A stretch of 6,764 nucleotides of DNA from Acidobacteriota bacterium (lineage in GTDB: Bacteria; Acidobacteriota; Terriglobia; Terriglobales; Acidobacteriaceae): positions 1 to 6,764 of the forward strand of contig JAJYAE010000240.1 of the NCBI GenBank assembly GCA_021779695.1. The letters are read 5' to 3'. Shown piece after piece: positions 1 to 5,853 of this stretch. The position numbers and the translations under genes are program-made. Every line of letters begins with the position of its first letter. Within the stretch, counting starts at the first letter, position 1. The notes below the pieces were generated by a model that worked only from the letters and a program-made list of their open reading frames with translations, had not been told where the DNA came from and searched no databases.

Positions 1-288
1 GTTTGTTTGGCGACCGCGCCCGGTGCCGGGGTAAGGGTGAAATGGTGCGGTAAGAGCGCACCGCTCCGACGGTAACGCCGGAGGCAGGGTAAACCCCACA
101 CGGAGCAAGACCAAATAGGGAGGGAAGCCCTCGCCAAGAGTCAGGCGGCGGCTGCGCATCGGCCCGATGCGGCAAGGCGGCTCAAGCAATTGCCGAAACC
201 TCCGGGTAGGTCGCTGATGAGCGCTCGCGGTGACGCGACGCCTAGAGGAATGACCGCACACGACAGAATTCGGCTTACAGGTCCTTTT
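1..288 (+). ncRNA. rnpB: RNase P RNA, bacterial type A, 5'-truncated by the window edge
   Basis: This is the catalytic RNA of ribonuclease P, which removes the 5' leader from precursor tRNAs together with the RnpA protein. I recognised it by conserved blocks in the right order: GGTAAGGGTGAAA-like sequence near 31-43, GCGGTAAGAGCGCACCGC at 47-64, GGTAAACCCC near 89-98, GGAGCAAGACCAAATAGGG at 102-120, GGGTAGG at 204-210, GAATGACCG near 248-256, and ACGACAGAATTCGGCTTA at 260-277. The GGT at 205-207 matches the motif that pairs with the tRNA 3' CCA end. A six-base-pair helix GCATCG/CGATGC with a three-base loop sits inside the 119-203 helical region, consistent with the P15-P17 domain. About the first 110-130 nt of a normal RNA of roughly 380-400 nt lie outside the window, so the 5' strand of P1 cannot be checked. 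The 3' end is placed at about 288 by comparison with the E. coli RNA and is uncertain by several bases. Confidence 0.95.
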
Positions 289-304
289 GCCGAATGAACA
301 AAGC

Positions 305-344
305 AGCCCCGGTTGGGAGTACCCCAGCCGGGGCTGGCCATTTT
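305..344 (+). terminator. Probable intrinsic terminator after rnpB
   Basis: AGCCCCGGTTGGG (305-317) pairs with CCCAGCCGGGGCT (323-335) around a five-base loop. The stem has 13 pairs, one of them a T-G wobble. A short T run (341-344) follows, separated from the stem by GGCCA, so the U tract is weak and offset. Its position 17 bases after the inferred rnpB 3' end suggests that it ends rnpB transcription. It could also serve as a processing stop or a bidirectional structure. Confidence 0.5.
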
Positions 345-354
345 GGGGGCGAAA

Positions 355-459
355 GCGGAGTTGGCGGAGTTGGCGGAGTTAGCCAAGGCTGCCGCGCGGC
401 CACGCCAGTGTGGGGTAGCCTTGCTAACACCGCTAACACCGCTAGCTCCGCTAACTCGC
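355..459. repeat. Palindromic array of a degenerate 9-bp repeat
   Basis: The left arm holds three tandem copies of GGAGTTRGC (357-383). The right arm holds four tandem copies of the reverse complement, GCTAACACC twice, then GCTAGCTCC and GCTAACTCG (423-458). Aligning 355-389 with the reverse complement of 418-451 gives about 34 paired positions, with two A-A mismatches, one single-base bulge and three G-T wobbles. The loop at 390-417 contains the self-complementary GCCGCGCGGC (391-400). A further small hairpin, GCCCG/CGGGC, lies at 458-473. The array fills most of the gap between the rnpB terminator and dut. Both strands stay open in one frame because the unit is three codons long, but neither translation looks like a protein. 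Its function is unknown. Confidence 0.8.
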
Positions 460-510
460 CCGTGATAGCGGGCGGCCAGCTCCGCTCTCAACGCTGCTAC
501 CATCGAACAC

Positions 511-945
511 ATGTTGCGCGTGAAGCTGCTTGAAATTGGCGCCCGGCTGCCGGTGGTGGCGCATCCCGGCGAAGACCTGGGCTATGACGTGTTTGCACTG
601 GAGGGCGCGCGGCTGGAGCCGCATGCCACGGTGCGTGTGCGGACGGGCATTGCCGTGGAGGCGCGACATCCGGAGTCGGGCGCGGCGCTGGGGCTGCTGG
701 TGCGCGACCGGTCGTCGATGGCGGCGCGGGGCGTTGCGACGACGGCGGGCGTGATTGACGCAGGCTACCGCGGCGAGATTCTGATCCTGATGACCAACCT
801 GGGCGATGCGGTGGTGGAGTTGAAGGCCGGCGAGAAGATCGCGCAGATGATTCCTGTTCCTGTCCTGACGGGCCCTGTCCAAGAGGTGAAAACACTGGAA
901 GTGTCGCTGCGCGCGGAGAAGGGGTTTGGCAGCTCGGGGCGGTGA
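511..945 (+). CDS. dut: dUTP diphosphatase (dUTPase), trimeric family
   Basis: The enzyme hydrolyses dUTP to dUMP and pyrophosphate in the cytoplasm. This keeps uracil out of DNA and supplies dUMP for thymidylate synthesis. The 144-residue length fits the family, and all five motifs appear in order: GYDVFAL (24-30), RDRSSMAARG (65-74), AGVIDAGYRGE (79-89, with the catalytic Asp83 and the base-stacking Tyr86), KAGEKIAQM (105-113), and the C-terminal EKGFGSSG (136-143). In motif 2 the residue before RSS is Asp rather than the Pro of the E. coli enzyme, which I regard as a common bacterial variant. There is no clear Shine-Dalgarno sequence before the ATG at 511. The start is chosen because the first residues (MLRVKLL) match the usual first beta strand. 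The gene stands alone, after rnpB and before the sulfatase, and the 7-bp repeats begin five bases after its stop codon. Confidence 0.95.
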   Translation: MLRVKLLEIGARLPVVAHPGEDLGYDVFALEGARLEPHATVRVRTGIAVEARHPESGAALGLLVRDRSSMAARGVATTAGVIDAGYRGEILILMTNLGDAVVELKAGEKIAQMIPVPVLTGPVQEVKTLEVSLRAEKGFGSSGR

Positions 946-949
946 GAGA

Positions 950-977
950 CAGCTGACAGCTACCAGCTACCAGCTGA
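950..977. repeat. Four tandem 7-bp CAGCT repeats
   Basis: Four exact-length heptamers run head to tail: CAGCTGA, CAGCTAC, CAGCTAC, CAGCTGA. The outer two match each other and the inner two match each other. They start five bases after the dut stop codon. I see no open frame through them and no hairpin strong enough for a terminator. This is probably a simple-sequence repeat in the dut-sulfatase gap. Confidence 0.8.
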
Positions 978-1055
978 CGAAGGAACGCGCTTGCACGGAT
1001 GCGGGTTGACTGGGGTCAGTAGATTGGTTACCACTATGTACGGTCAGAGGGCTCT

Positions 1056-2567
1056 ATGGAAACTCGTCGTACGGTTTTGAAGTACATTGCTGGGACCGCG
1101 GGCGCTGCGGCGTGCGGGCTGGATGCTCTGGAGAGCTTTGCGCAGGGGTTGAACAGCGGGAGCAGGAAGCCGAACATTGTATGTTTTGTGGGCGAGGGGC
1201 TGCGCGGGGACGAGTTGTCCCTGACCGGCAACAAGGTGCTTCGCACGCCGAACATGGACCGCATCGGCCGCGAAGGATGCACGTTCAAGAATGCGTTTGT
1301 GGTGAACGCGCTGTGCCTGCCCTCGCGCGCGACGATGCTGACGGGCATGTATTCGCATACGACGGGAGCGGTGTCGAACGTGCAGGGGAAGATTCCGGCA
1401 CGGTTTCCGCTGGTGTCTGACCTGCTGCAGAAGGCGGGCTACGAGACGGCGTTCCTGGGCAAGTCGCACATTGAAGGCGCGCTGATGGAGCACAACTGGG
1501 ACTACTACTTCGGCTTTGTGGGGCAGGCGGACTACTACCGGCCGCGGATCACGGAAGGTATACGCGGGCAATATGGACCGGCAAAGCTCTACGAAGGCGA
1601 GTATGTGGACACGCTGTTGACGCGGAAGGCGGTGGAGTGGCTCGGCCAGGACCGGACGAAGCCCTTCTGCATGTTCCTGTGGTTCTATGCGCCGCATGCG
1701 CCGTTTTACAGGCCCAAGGACATGGTGAACGACTTCAACGGGGTTGCGATTCCGGTGCCGTCCACGTTTGACGAGGATGCGAAGGGATACCCGGGCAAGC
1801 CGCGCGCGGTGGCCGATGCGGACAACAAGATTGGGTACTCGGAGGTGTTCAGCGACGATCCGCGGTCGCTGGAGGAGTTGGTGAAGGATCACTACGCGGG
1901 CGTGCAGGACAATGACCGCAACGTGGGCGCGATATGGAAGGCGCTTGAGAGCAGAAAGCTGGCCGACGATACTGCGGTTCTGCTGAGTTCGGACCACGGA
2001 TTCTTTCTGGGCGAGCATCACCTCTATGACAAGCGGCTGATGTATGAGCCCTCGATTCGCGTGCCGATGCTGCTGCGCTATCCCGGCGCGGTAAAGGCGG
2101 GAACGACGTCAGACGAGATGGTGCTGAACCTGGATATGGCTCCGACGCTGCTGCAGATTGCGGGGCTGCCGGTGCCGGGCGAGATGCAGGGCAGGAGCAT
2201 GCTTCCGCTGGCAGAAGGCAAGCGAGACGCTGCGTGGCGCAAGGACTGGCTCTATGAGTATTACGAATACCCCGGCTTTGAGAATGTGCGTCCGTGCCGC
2301 GGAGTGCGCACGGAACGGTATAAGCTGATCCACTTCTTCCTTGAGCCGGAGGAGTTTGAACTCTACGACCTGAAGAACGACCCGGATGAGATGAACAATC
2401 TATATGGCAAGGCTGGATATGAGGAGCTGACGGCCCACCTGAAGCAGAGGCTGGCGGCGCTGCGCACGGAGACAAACGACACCTTCCAATACAAGCCGAC
2501 AGGGATTCCGGCGCATTGGAGTCTCGGTACGCAGTCGGAGTCGGGGCTGGTGAAGCCGAAGAAGTAG
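1056..2567 (+). CDS. Tat-exported formylglycine-dependent sulfatase (S1 family)
   Basis: The product is a 503-residue arylsulfatase-superfamily enzyme predicted to cleave sulfate esters outside the cytoplasm. The N terminus carries a twin-arginine motif (TRRTVLK, 3-9) and a small hydrophobic stretch to about residue 30. Cys87 in CLPSR (87-91) is the residue that a sulfatase-maturating enzyme would convert to formylglycine. Other family landmarks are Lys136 and His138 in GKSHI, His214 in APHAPF, Asp313-His314 in SSDHG, and Lys326. The C-terminal subdomain (about 398-450, ending ELYDLKNDPDEMNNLY) resembles N-acetylglucosamine-6-sulfatase and mucin/heparan sulfatases, but the substrate cannot be named. 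The usual N-terminal Asp-Asp or Asp-Gln metal ligands appear as Glu47-Gly48. An AGAGG ribosome-binding site (1046-1050) five bases upstream supports this start. No maturation enzyme gene lies in the window. Confidence 0.95.
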   Translation: METRRTVLKYIAGTAGAAACGLDALESFAQGLNSGSRKPNIVCFVGEGLRGDELSLTGNKVLRTPNMDRIGREGCTFKNAFVVNALCLPSRATMLTGMYSHTTGAVSNVQGKIPARFPLVSDLLQKAGYETAFLGKSHIEGALMEHNWDYYFGFVGQADYYRPRITEGIRGQYGPAKLYEGEYVDTLLTRKAVEWLGQDRTKPFCMFLWFYAPHAPFYRPKDMVNDFNGVAIPVPSTFDEDAKGYPGKPRAVADADNKIGYSEVFSDDPRSLEELVKDHYAGVQDNDRNVGAIWKALESRKLADDTAVLLSSDHGFFLGEHHLYDKRLMYEPSIRVPMLLRYPGAVKAGTTSDEMVLNLDMAPTLLQIAGLPVPGEMQGRSMLPLAEGKRDAAWRKDWLYEYYEYPGFENVRPCRGVRTERYKLIHFFLEPEEFELYDLKNDPDEMNNLYGKAGYEELTAHLKQRLAALRTETNDTFQYKPTGIPAHWSLGTQSESGLVKPKK

Positions 2568-2637
2568 CGGGGCGGCAAAGCGGCGGTTTTTTGATGGAGT
2601 GGAACGAAGGGCATAGAGCGGAGAGCGCGCTGCGGGT

Positions 2638-2708
2638 CGGTTGACTCGACGGAAGTTGGTTGGCCAAGGGCAGTCTTAATCGTTTCCGGTCAACCCAAGA
2701 GCCAACCG
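2638..2708. other. Nested inverted repeats in the convergent gap
   Basis: An outer pair (2638-2645 with 2701-2708) matches at seven of eight positions. An inner pair (2658-2665 with 2688-2695) matches at eight of eight if one G-T pair is allowed. All four arms are variants of GGTTGGC/GCCAACC, and TTGGCCAA (2660-2667) is itself a perfect palindrome. The loop (2666-2687) is 22 bases. The element lies 71 bases after the sulfatase stop codon and has no T run, so it is not a standard terminator. It could protect the mRNA end or be a worn repeat. Confidence 0.4.
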
Positions 2709-2744
2709 CAATCGTGTTTATCCGTTCAGTACGCGTGAGAGGTA

Positions 2745-2782
2745 GCGATGGGCCGAATGCCAACCGGTAATCAGCCCATCGC
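2745..2782. terminator. Convergent-gap stem-loop, possible transcript end
   Basis: GCGATGGGC (2745-2753) and GCCCATCGC (2774-2782) form a perfect nine-pair stem. Inside the 20-base loop, TGCC (2758-2761) and GGTA (2766-2769) can form a short inner hairpin. On the minus strand the stem begins 15 bases after the stop codon of the secreted-protein gene, the position expected for a transcript end. No T run follows on either strand, so it may instead be a processing or protection structure. The perfect stem is visible in the sequence; the role is inferred. Confidence 0.4.
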
Positions 2783-2797
2783 ACGTCGCAGACCGAT

Positions 2798-3223
2798 TCA
2801 CCGGGTCGCGATCTCAACGGTCCTGACAACCGTGCCGGTTGCCATCTCCCGCTCACGCTCGAGACTTGTCGGCGCGGCCAGATCGCTTTGGGTGTTGGTG
2901 TTCGCGAATTTTATCTGAACCAGCTGATTCCTAGAAGGGCTGACCCAGAACACCAGACTTCCATGTCCGATCTTCTCGGAGGAACCCGTGGAACGGACCA
3001 ACAGTCCGGCCACCTTGCCGGTTTGACAGTTAATGAACATGATGTAGTTCTCGGCCTGGAGTTCGACCCGATACGTGCCAGCCGGCAGCACCTGGTGGTT
3101 GGCAGAGAAGGCAAACGGGATGGAGACCCGGACCGCGTTCTGTGCCCATGCCGCTGGGCCAGCCAGCATGACCACAAACAGGACGGTAAAGACTGCAACG
3201 AGGTACGTGAATTGGCGTTTCAT
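2798..3223 (-). CDS. Small secreted hypothetical protein, acidobacterial type
   Basis: The product has 141 residues starting from the ATG at 3223. The reading frame stays open back to a GTG at 3289, but the ATG is preferred because a strong GGAGGT lies six bases before it and a signal peptide begins right there. Residues 1-28 (MKRQ, then a hydrophobic core, then AWAQ) form a classical Sec signal, probably cleaved after the alanine of AWA or nearby. The mature part carries VRVSIPFAFSANHQVLPAGTY (about 32-52) and a C-terminal tail with many charged residues. I recognise this IPFAF...LPAGTYRVE pattern from small, abundant secreted proteins annotated as hypothetical in Acidobacteria. No catalytic motif is visible, and only one cysteine (in INCQTG) remains after the signal peptide. 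The gene lies downstream of the membrane regulator on the same strand, separated by 232 bases. Confidence 0.85.
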   Translation of the reverse strand: MKRQFTYLVAVFTVLFVVMLAGPAAWAQNAVRVSIPFAFSANHQVLPAGTYRVELQAENYIMFINCQTGKVAGLLVRSTGSSEKIGHGSLVFWVSPSRNQLVQIKFANTNTQSDLAAPTSLEREREMATGTVVRTVEIATR

Positions 3224-3229
3224 GGGAGC

Positions 3230-3235
3230 ACCTCC
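3230..3235 (-). promoter_or_regulatory. Ribosome-binding site that sets the secreted-protein start
   Basis: On the minus strand GGAGGT lies six bases upstream of the ATG at 3223. No comparable site precedes the GTG at 3289, so the shorter reading, which begins directly with a signal peptide, is favoured. Confidence 0.8.
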
Positions 3236-3338
3236 GGTTTCCGAATTTCGCTTGCCGGAAGTAGCTTTCCGACTGGCGATGCTGTTCACTTTGCGCCGAA
3301 GTCAGGATGGGCTCAATGCATCGGAGGTGATTCTGAAA

Positions 3339-3430
3339 TTAATTGCAGGTCATCTCGGTATCAATGAGTTATCCCTCCTTAATCTATTTATTTTAATAAG
3401 CTTATACAGTTCCATGTGTAGATGACACGT
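3339..3430 (-). promoter_or_regulatory. AT-rich leader/promoter region before the secreted-protein gene
   Basis: This is a markedly AT-rich island in GC-rich surroundings. Read on the minus strand it holds, in order: an imperfect dyad ACGTGT-N5-ACACAT (3430-3414); a possible -10 box TATAAG (3406-3401) within the palindrome ATAAGCTTAT (3405-3396); and a strong AAGGAGGG ribosome-binding site (3380-3373). Eight bases after that site a TTG opens a four-codon frame ending in TGA (3364-3350). An ATG overlapping that stop (ATGA) opens another four-codon frame (3353-3339). A second promoter candidate is TTGATA (3364-3359) with TAATTT (3341-3336) at 17-base spacing. These candidates overlap and cannot all be functional; none has a good -35 together with a good -10. 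The secreted-protein start lies 113 to 150 bases further on. Confidence 0.35.
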
Positions 3431-3455
3431 TTCTCGCGATGATGGGATCCAGCGG

Positions 3456-5684
3456 TTATCTTCGCTCAAGCGTAAGCGCATAGATTTCGTCGGTGCCTTC
3501 GTCGCGCAGTAAGAGCGGGTTGTCGTCCGGGTCAAGGCCGAACCAATAGCCGTACACTCCTGCCAAGCGAACATCCTTTAGAGCGACCACCTGTTCTGCC
3601 TTGCGATCCTTGACTGCAACGCGCCCAATTGCAGCTTCATTACGGCCGGTGAACATCTCAAGGAAGTACACAAACCGGCCATCATGTGACCAGGTCGGGA
3701 AATTGAGGGCGGTCCCATGCATGAGAACAGACCAACTTTGTGTCTGCATATCGAAGATATAGAGGTCGGATTGGGGCGTATTGATCCCCACAATGTACCG
3801 GCCGTCGGGCGACCATCTAGGGGACCAGATGTCTTGTCCGTGAACCGGAGGGAGAACGGAGTCTTGACGCGTGGCGAGATCCAGAACGCGAATCTCGGAA
3901 TGACTCCAGGTTCCAGCACTGACAAAAGGACTGAATACACAGTAAGCAATCCTCTTTCCGTCCGGAGACCAGTTGGGATCGGCCTCTGCTTTCTCGTCCT
4001 GGGGAAGCAATCTGATGGGATAGCCGCCACCATCGGCAGCGACCGTGTAAATCGCATCAACGTACTTGGCCGAAAAGTCATGAAATGCGATCTGTTGTCC
4101 GTCTGGAGACCATCGCACAGACTTGGGATAAAATGGCGGCCGGGTTAACTGCGTCAGCCCGGTTCCATCGCGATTGGCGCGCCACAGAACACCGTCAGGA
4201 AACGAGACATAGGCCACGGATTTCCCATCGCGCGAGAAGGCGACGAACTCCGCGGAAACGCCTTCGAGAAAGGGTTCGAACTGATTCGTCTGCCCATTCA
4301 ATCGGACCAGTTTGCCATGCGGCGTGATACCGCGAGAGAAGATGGTCTGACCGTCCCTCGATAGTGTGGGAGAGCCCCATTGCGTCGGCCCTTGCGCCAG
4401 CAGAAAGGGCTGTGACGCCTTCGAGTGCCAGCCTTCCCTGCGCTCATCTAGGGCCCACATCTGGCCCACCGGCGGAGACGAGGGTGCCTTCAATACAGTT
4501 CTCCCGGAGAGGAAGACATAGAAGCTGCCATCCAAAGTCCATCGACCGCAGCATGCCATTGATGCTCCGGACCAGTTGGAGGGCAAAACCTTGCGGGGCG
4601 CAGATCCGCTGGATGAGATTTCCCAGATGGTGTTGTCGCGCATGAATCGAATTCTGCGTCCGTCCGGCGACCACGCAAGATTGAGGGTCCGCCATGTCTG
4701 TCCCGTAGGCGCTCCTGATGCGGACACCCTTCGTGGTTCACCCCCTTCGGCTGGAATGACACCAATATCCCCATTGTTGTAGATAAAAGCGACAAGCTTT
4801 CCGTCAGGCGACCAAGCCGGTTGCCCCCCGACCGTGAGATAACGTGCAGGATGCCCGGATGTGCCGACGATCCAGATATCTGCTGTGAACATGGACCTGC
4901 CGCGACCCAGAACGAGTAGGCCAGAACCGTTAGCTGAGACGTCTCTTACTCTTGGAGGGCAGCACTCGGCGGCTGTAGGAAGCTCGACCGGGATCCTTGT
5001 GAGAGGGCCGCCAGAGATGGGGAATTGCGCAATACCATAGGGAGTGTCCAGCGTATTGACATAGAGGTTGATGCCATCCGTACCTTGCAGTTCCTTCTTC
5101 AATCCATCATTCGTGAGTTGAACGTAGGCGATGATCCGTGGCAGCGGCAGCGGGCGACGCAGATACCATACAGTTGCTGCCAGCGCGATCAGGATGACCG
5201 TGACTGCCGTAATCCACTGGATCAGCCGGAAATGCGACCAGGCATGCACTTGCGGCGGCGTTTCCGATGCCAGTGCCGGCGAATCGCTGACAGGGACGCC
5301 CGAGAGTTCGACGGGAGGCGCGCTGAAGTCGCCCCGAGTTTCCGTCACCGGCTCTGGCGGTGCGATGAAGCGGTAGCCGAGGCGCGGCAGCGTCTCAATA
5401 AATTGTGGTGACTCGGCGTTATCGCCCAGGGCTTCACGGAGCTTCATAACCGCCGCGTTGAGGCCGTGATCGAAATCAACGTAGGTATCGCCTGGCCAGA
5501 GTGCCTTGCGCAGATCTTCGCGCGTCACCAGTTCACGAGGATGCTCGAGAAGCAACTCCAGAATTTCGATGGGTTGGCCCTGCAATTTGACGCGAATACC
5601 CTGCCTATATAGTTCATGAGTACGAAGATCCAGTTCAAGGTCTTTGAACCGGATGCGTTGGTTGGAGGAAATAGCCCTTTCCAT
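3456..5684 (-). CDS. Membrane-anchored winged-helix regulator with a PD40/TolB-like propeller
   Basis: This 742-residue protein has the layout of a one-component transmembrane regulator. Residues 10-108 are an OmpR/PhoB-type winged helix (LVTREDLRKALWPG, then NAAVMKLREALGD and TLPRLGYRFI). A low-complexity linker follows (about 110-150). One membrane segment spans about 156-176 and is followed by arginines. The rest is a beta-propeller marked by WSPDG-type repeats at about 291, 338, 525, 572 and 624, with weaker ones (SRDG, WSHDG) at about 442, 484 and 665. As in CadC/ToxR-like proteins, the DNA-binding part should be cytoplasmic and the propeller periplasmic, there sensing an unknown ligand or partner. 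Two vicinal cysteine pairs (241-242 and 378-379, in CCGRW) lie in the propeller. AGGAGGA (5694-5688) just before the ATG fixes the start. Its base composition is less GC-rich than that of dut, the sulfatase or the S41 gene. Its target genes are unknown. Confidence 0.93.
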   Translation of the reverse strand: MERAISSNQRIRFKDLELDLRTHELYRQGIRVKLQGQPIEILELLLEHPRELVTREDLRKALWPGDTYVDFDHGLNAAVMKLREALGDNAESPQFIETLPRLGYRFIAPPEPVTETRGDFSAPPVELSGVPVSDSPALASETPPQVHAWSHFRLIQWITAVTVILIALAATVWYLRRPLPLPRIIAYVQLTNDGLKKELQGTDGINLYVNTLDTPYGIAQFPISGGPLTRIPVELPTAAECCPPRVRDVSANGSGLLVLGRGRSMFTADIWIVGTSGHPARYLTVGGQPAWSPDGKLVAFIYNNGDIGVIPAEGGEPRRVSASGAPTGQTWRTLNLAWSPDGRRIRFMRDNTIWEISSSGSAPRKVLPSNWSGASMACCGRWTLDGSFYVFLSGRTVLKAPSSPPVGQMWALDERREGWHSKASQPFLLAQGPTQWGSPTLSRDGQTIFSRGITPHGKLVRLNGQTNQFEPFLEGVSAEFVAFSRDGKSVAYVSFPDGVLWRANRDGTGLTQLTRPPFYPKSVRWSPDGQQIAFHDFSAKYVDAIYTVAADGGGYPIRLLPQDEKAEADPNWSPDGKRIAYCVFSPFVSAGTWSHSEIRVLDLATRQDSVLPPVHGQDIWSPRWSPDGRYIVGINTPQSDLYIFDMQTQSWSVLMHGTALNFPTWSHDGRFVYFLEMFTGRNEAAIGRVAVKDRKAEQVVALKDVRLAGVYGYWFGLDPDDNPLLLRDEGTDEIYALTLERR

Positions 5685-5702
5685 GGCTCCTCCTCACGAG
5701 GA

Positions 5703-5751
5703 CGGGAGTGCCATGGGCCGATCCCGGCATGGGGAGTGGCTGCGTCTCCCG
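5703..5751 (-). promoter_or_regulatory. Structured 5' leader of the membrane regulator
   Basis: Between the inferred transcription start and the ribosome-binding site, the minus-strand RNA can fold in two exclusive ways. CGGGAG (5751-5746) can pair with CTCCCG (5708-5703), enclosing an inner hairpin at 5729-5709. Alternatively its GGGAG part can pair with the nearer CTCCC (5736-5732) across a nine-base loop. The first fold ends eight bases before the GAGGAGGAG ribosome-binding stretch. The pairings are visible in the sequence; any regulatory role is inferred. Confidence 0.3.
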
Positions 5752-5762
5752 ACTTCGGCAAG

Positions 5763-5771
5763 AGTATAGCA
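5763..5771 (-). promoter_or_regulatory. Extended -10 promoter of the membrane regulator
   Basis: On the minus strand TGC followed by TATACT gives an extended -10 (TGn plus a five-of-six match to TATAAT). I see no good -35 at 16 to 18 bases, as is often the case for extended -10 promoters. The predicted start is near 5756, giving a leader of about 70 bases before the ATG at 5684. The promoter lies just downstream of the terminator of the preceding protease gene, so the regulator is probably its own transcription unit. Confidence 0.5.
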
Positions 5772-5853
5772 CCGACTTTCAGAAATGGCTTGTGCGCCGT
5801 TTGGGTACGTGTGTGCTGTGCCCGGAGTTGCTGGGCTGCCTGGAACAAGAAAG

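Noticed and set aside
141..533. Open frames on both strands across the 3' part of rnpB and the 9-bp repeat array
   Set aside because: They overlap a clear structured RNA and a 9-bp (three-codon) repeat, which keeps frames open by chance. The translations are low-complexity strings without a ribosome-binding site.
451..895. Long minus-strand frames antisense to dut
   Set aside because: dut has all five dUTPase motifs. The antisense frames are arginine/proline-rich shadows of GC-rich codons.
1006..1040. TTGACT (1006-1011) as a -35 box for the sulfatase, and the TGGTTACCA palindrome (1025-1033) as an operator
   Set aside because: No convincing -10 lies 16 to 18 bases downstream, and a 9-base palindrome alone is common by chance. 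Possible, but not supportable.
1044..2021. A 325-codon minus-strand frame and a 335-codon frame at 1849-2856, antisense to the sulfatase
   Set aside because: They mirror a well-supported sulfatase gene and are very rich in Arg, His, Ser and Pro, typical of antisense frames in GC-rich DNA. No domain is recognisable.
2568..2592. The T run at 2587-2592 (CGGCGGTTTTTTG) as a sulfatase terminator
   Set aside because: The preceding GC-rich stretch contains only a GCCG/CGGC-type pairing over a long distance and no real hairpin before the T run.
3224..3289. N-terminal extension of the secreted protein to the GTG at 3289
   Set aside because: The added residues would bury the signal peptide, and the GTG lacks a ribosome-binding site, unlike the ATG at 3223.
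2888..3367. A 159-codon plus-strand frame opposite the secreted-protein gene
   Set aside because: The minus-strand gene has a signal peptide, a strong ribosome-binding site and a recognisable family pattern. The plus-strand frame has none of these.
3350..3574. A 74-codon minus-strand frame overlapping the end of the regulator gene
   Set aside because: Most of it lies inside the regulator gene in another frame, and it has no ribosome-binding site or recognisable content.
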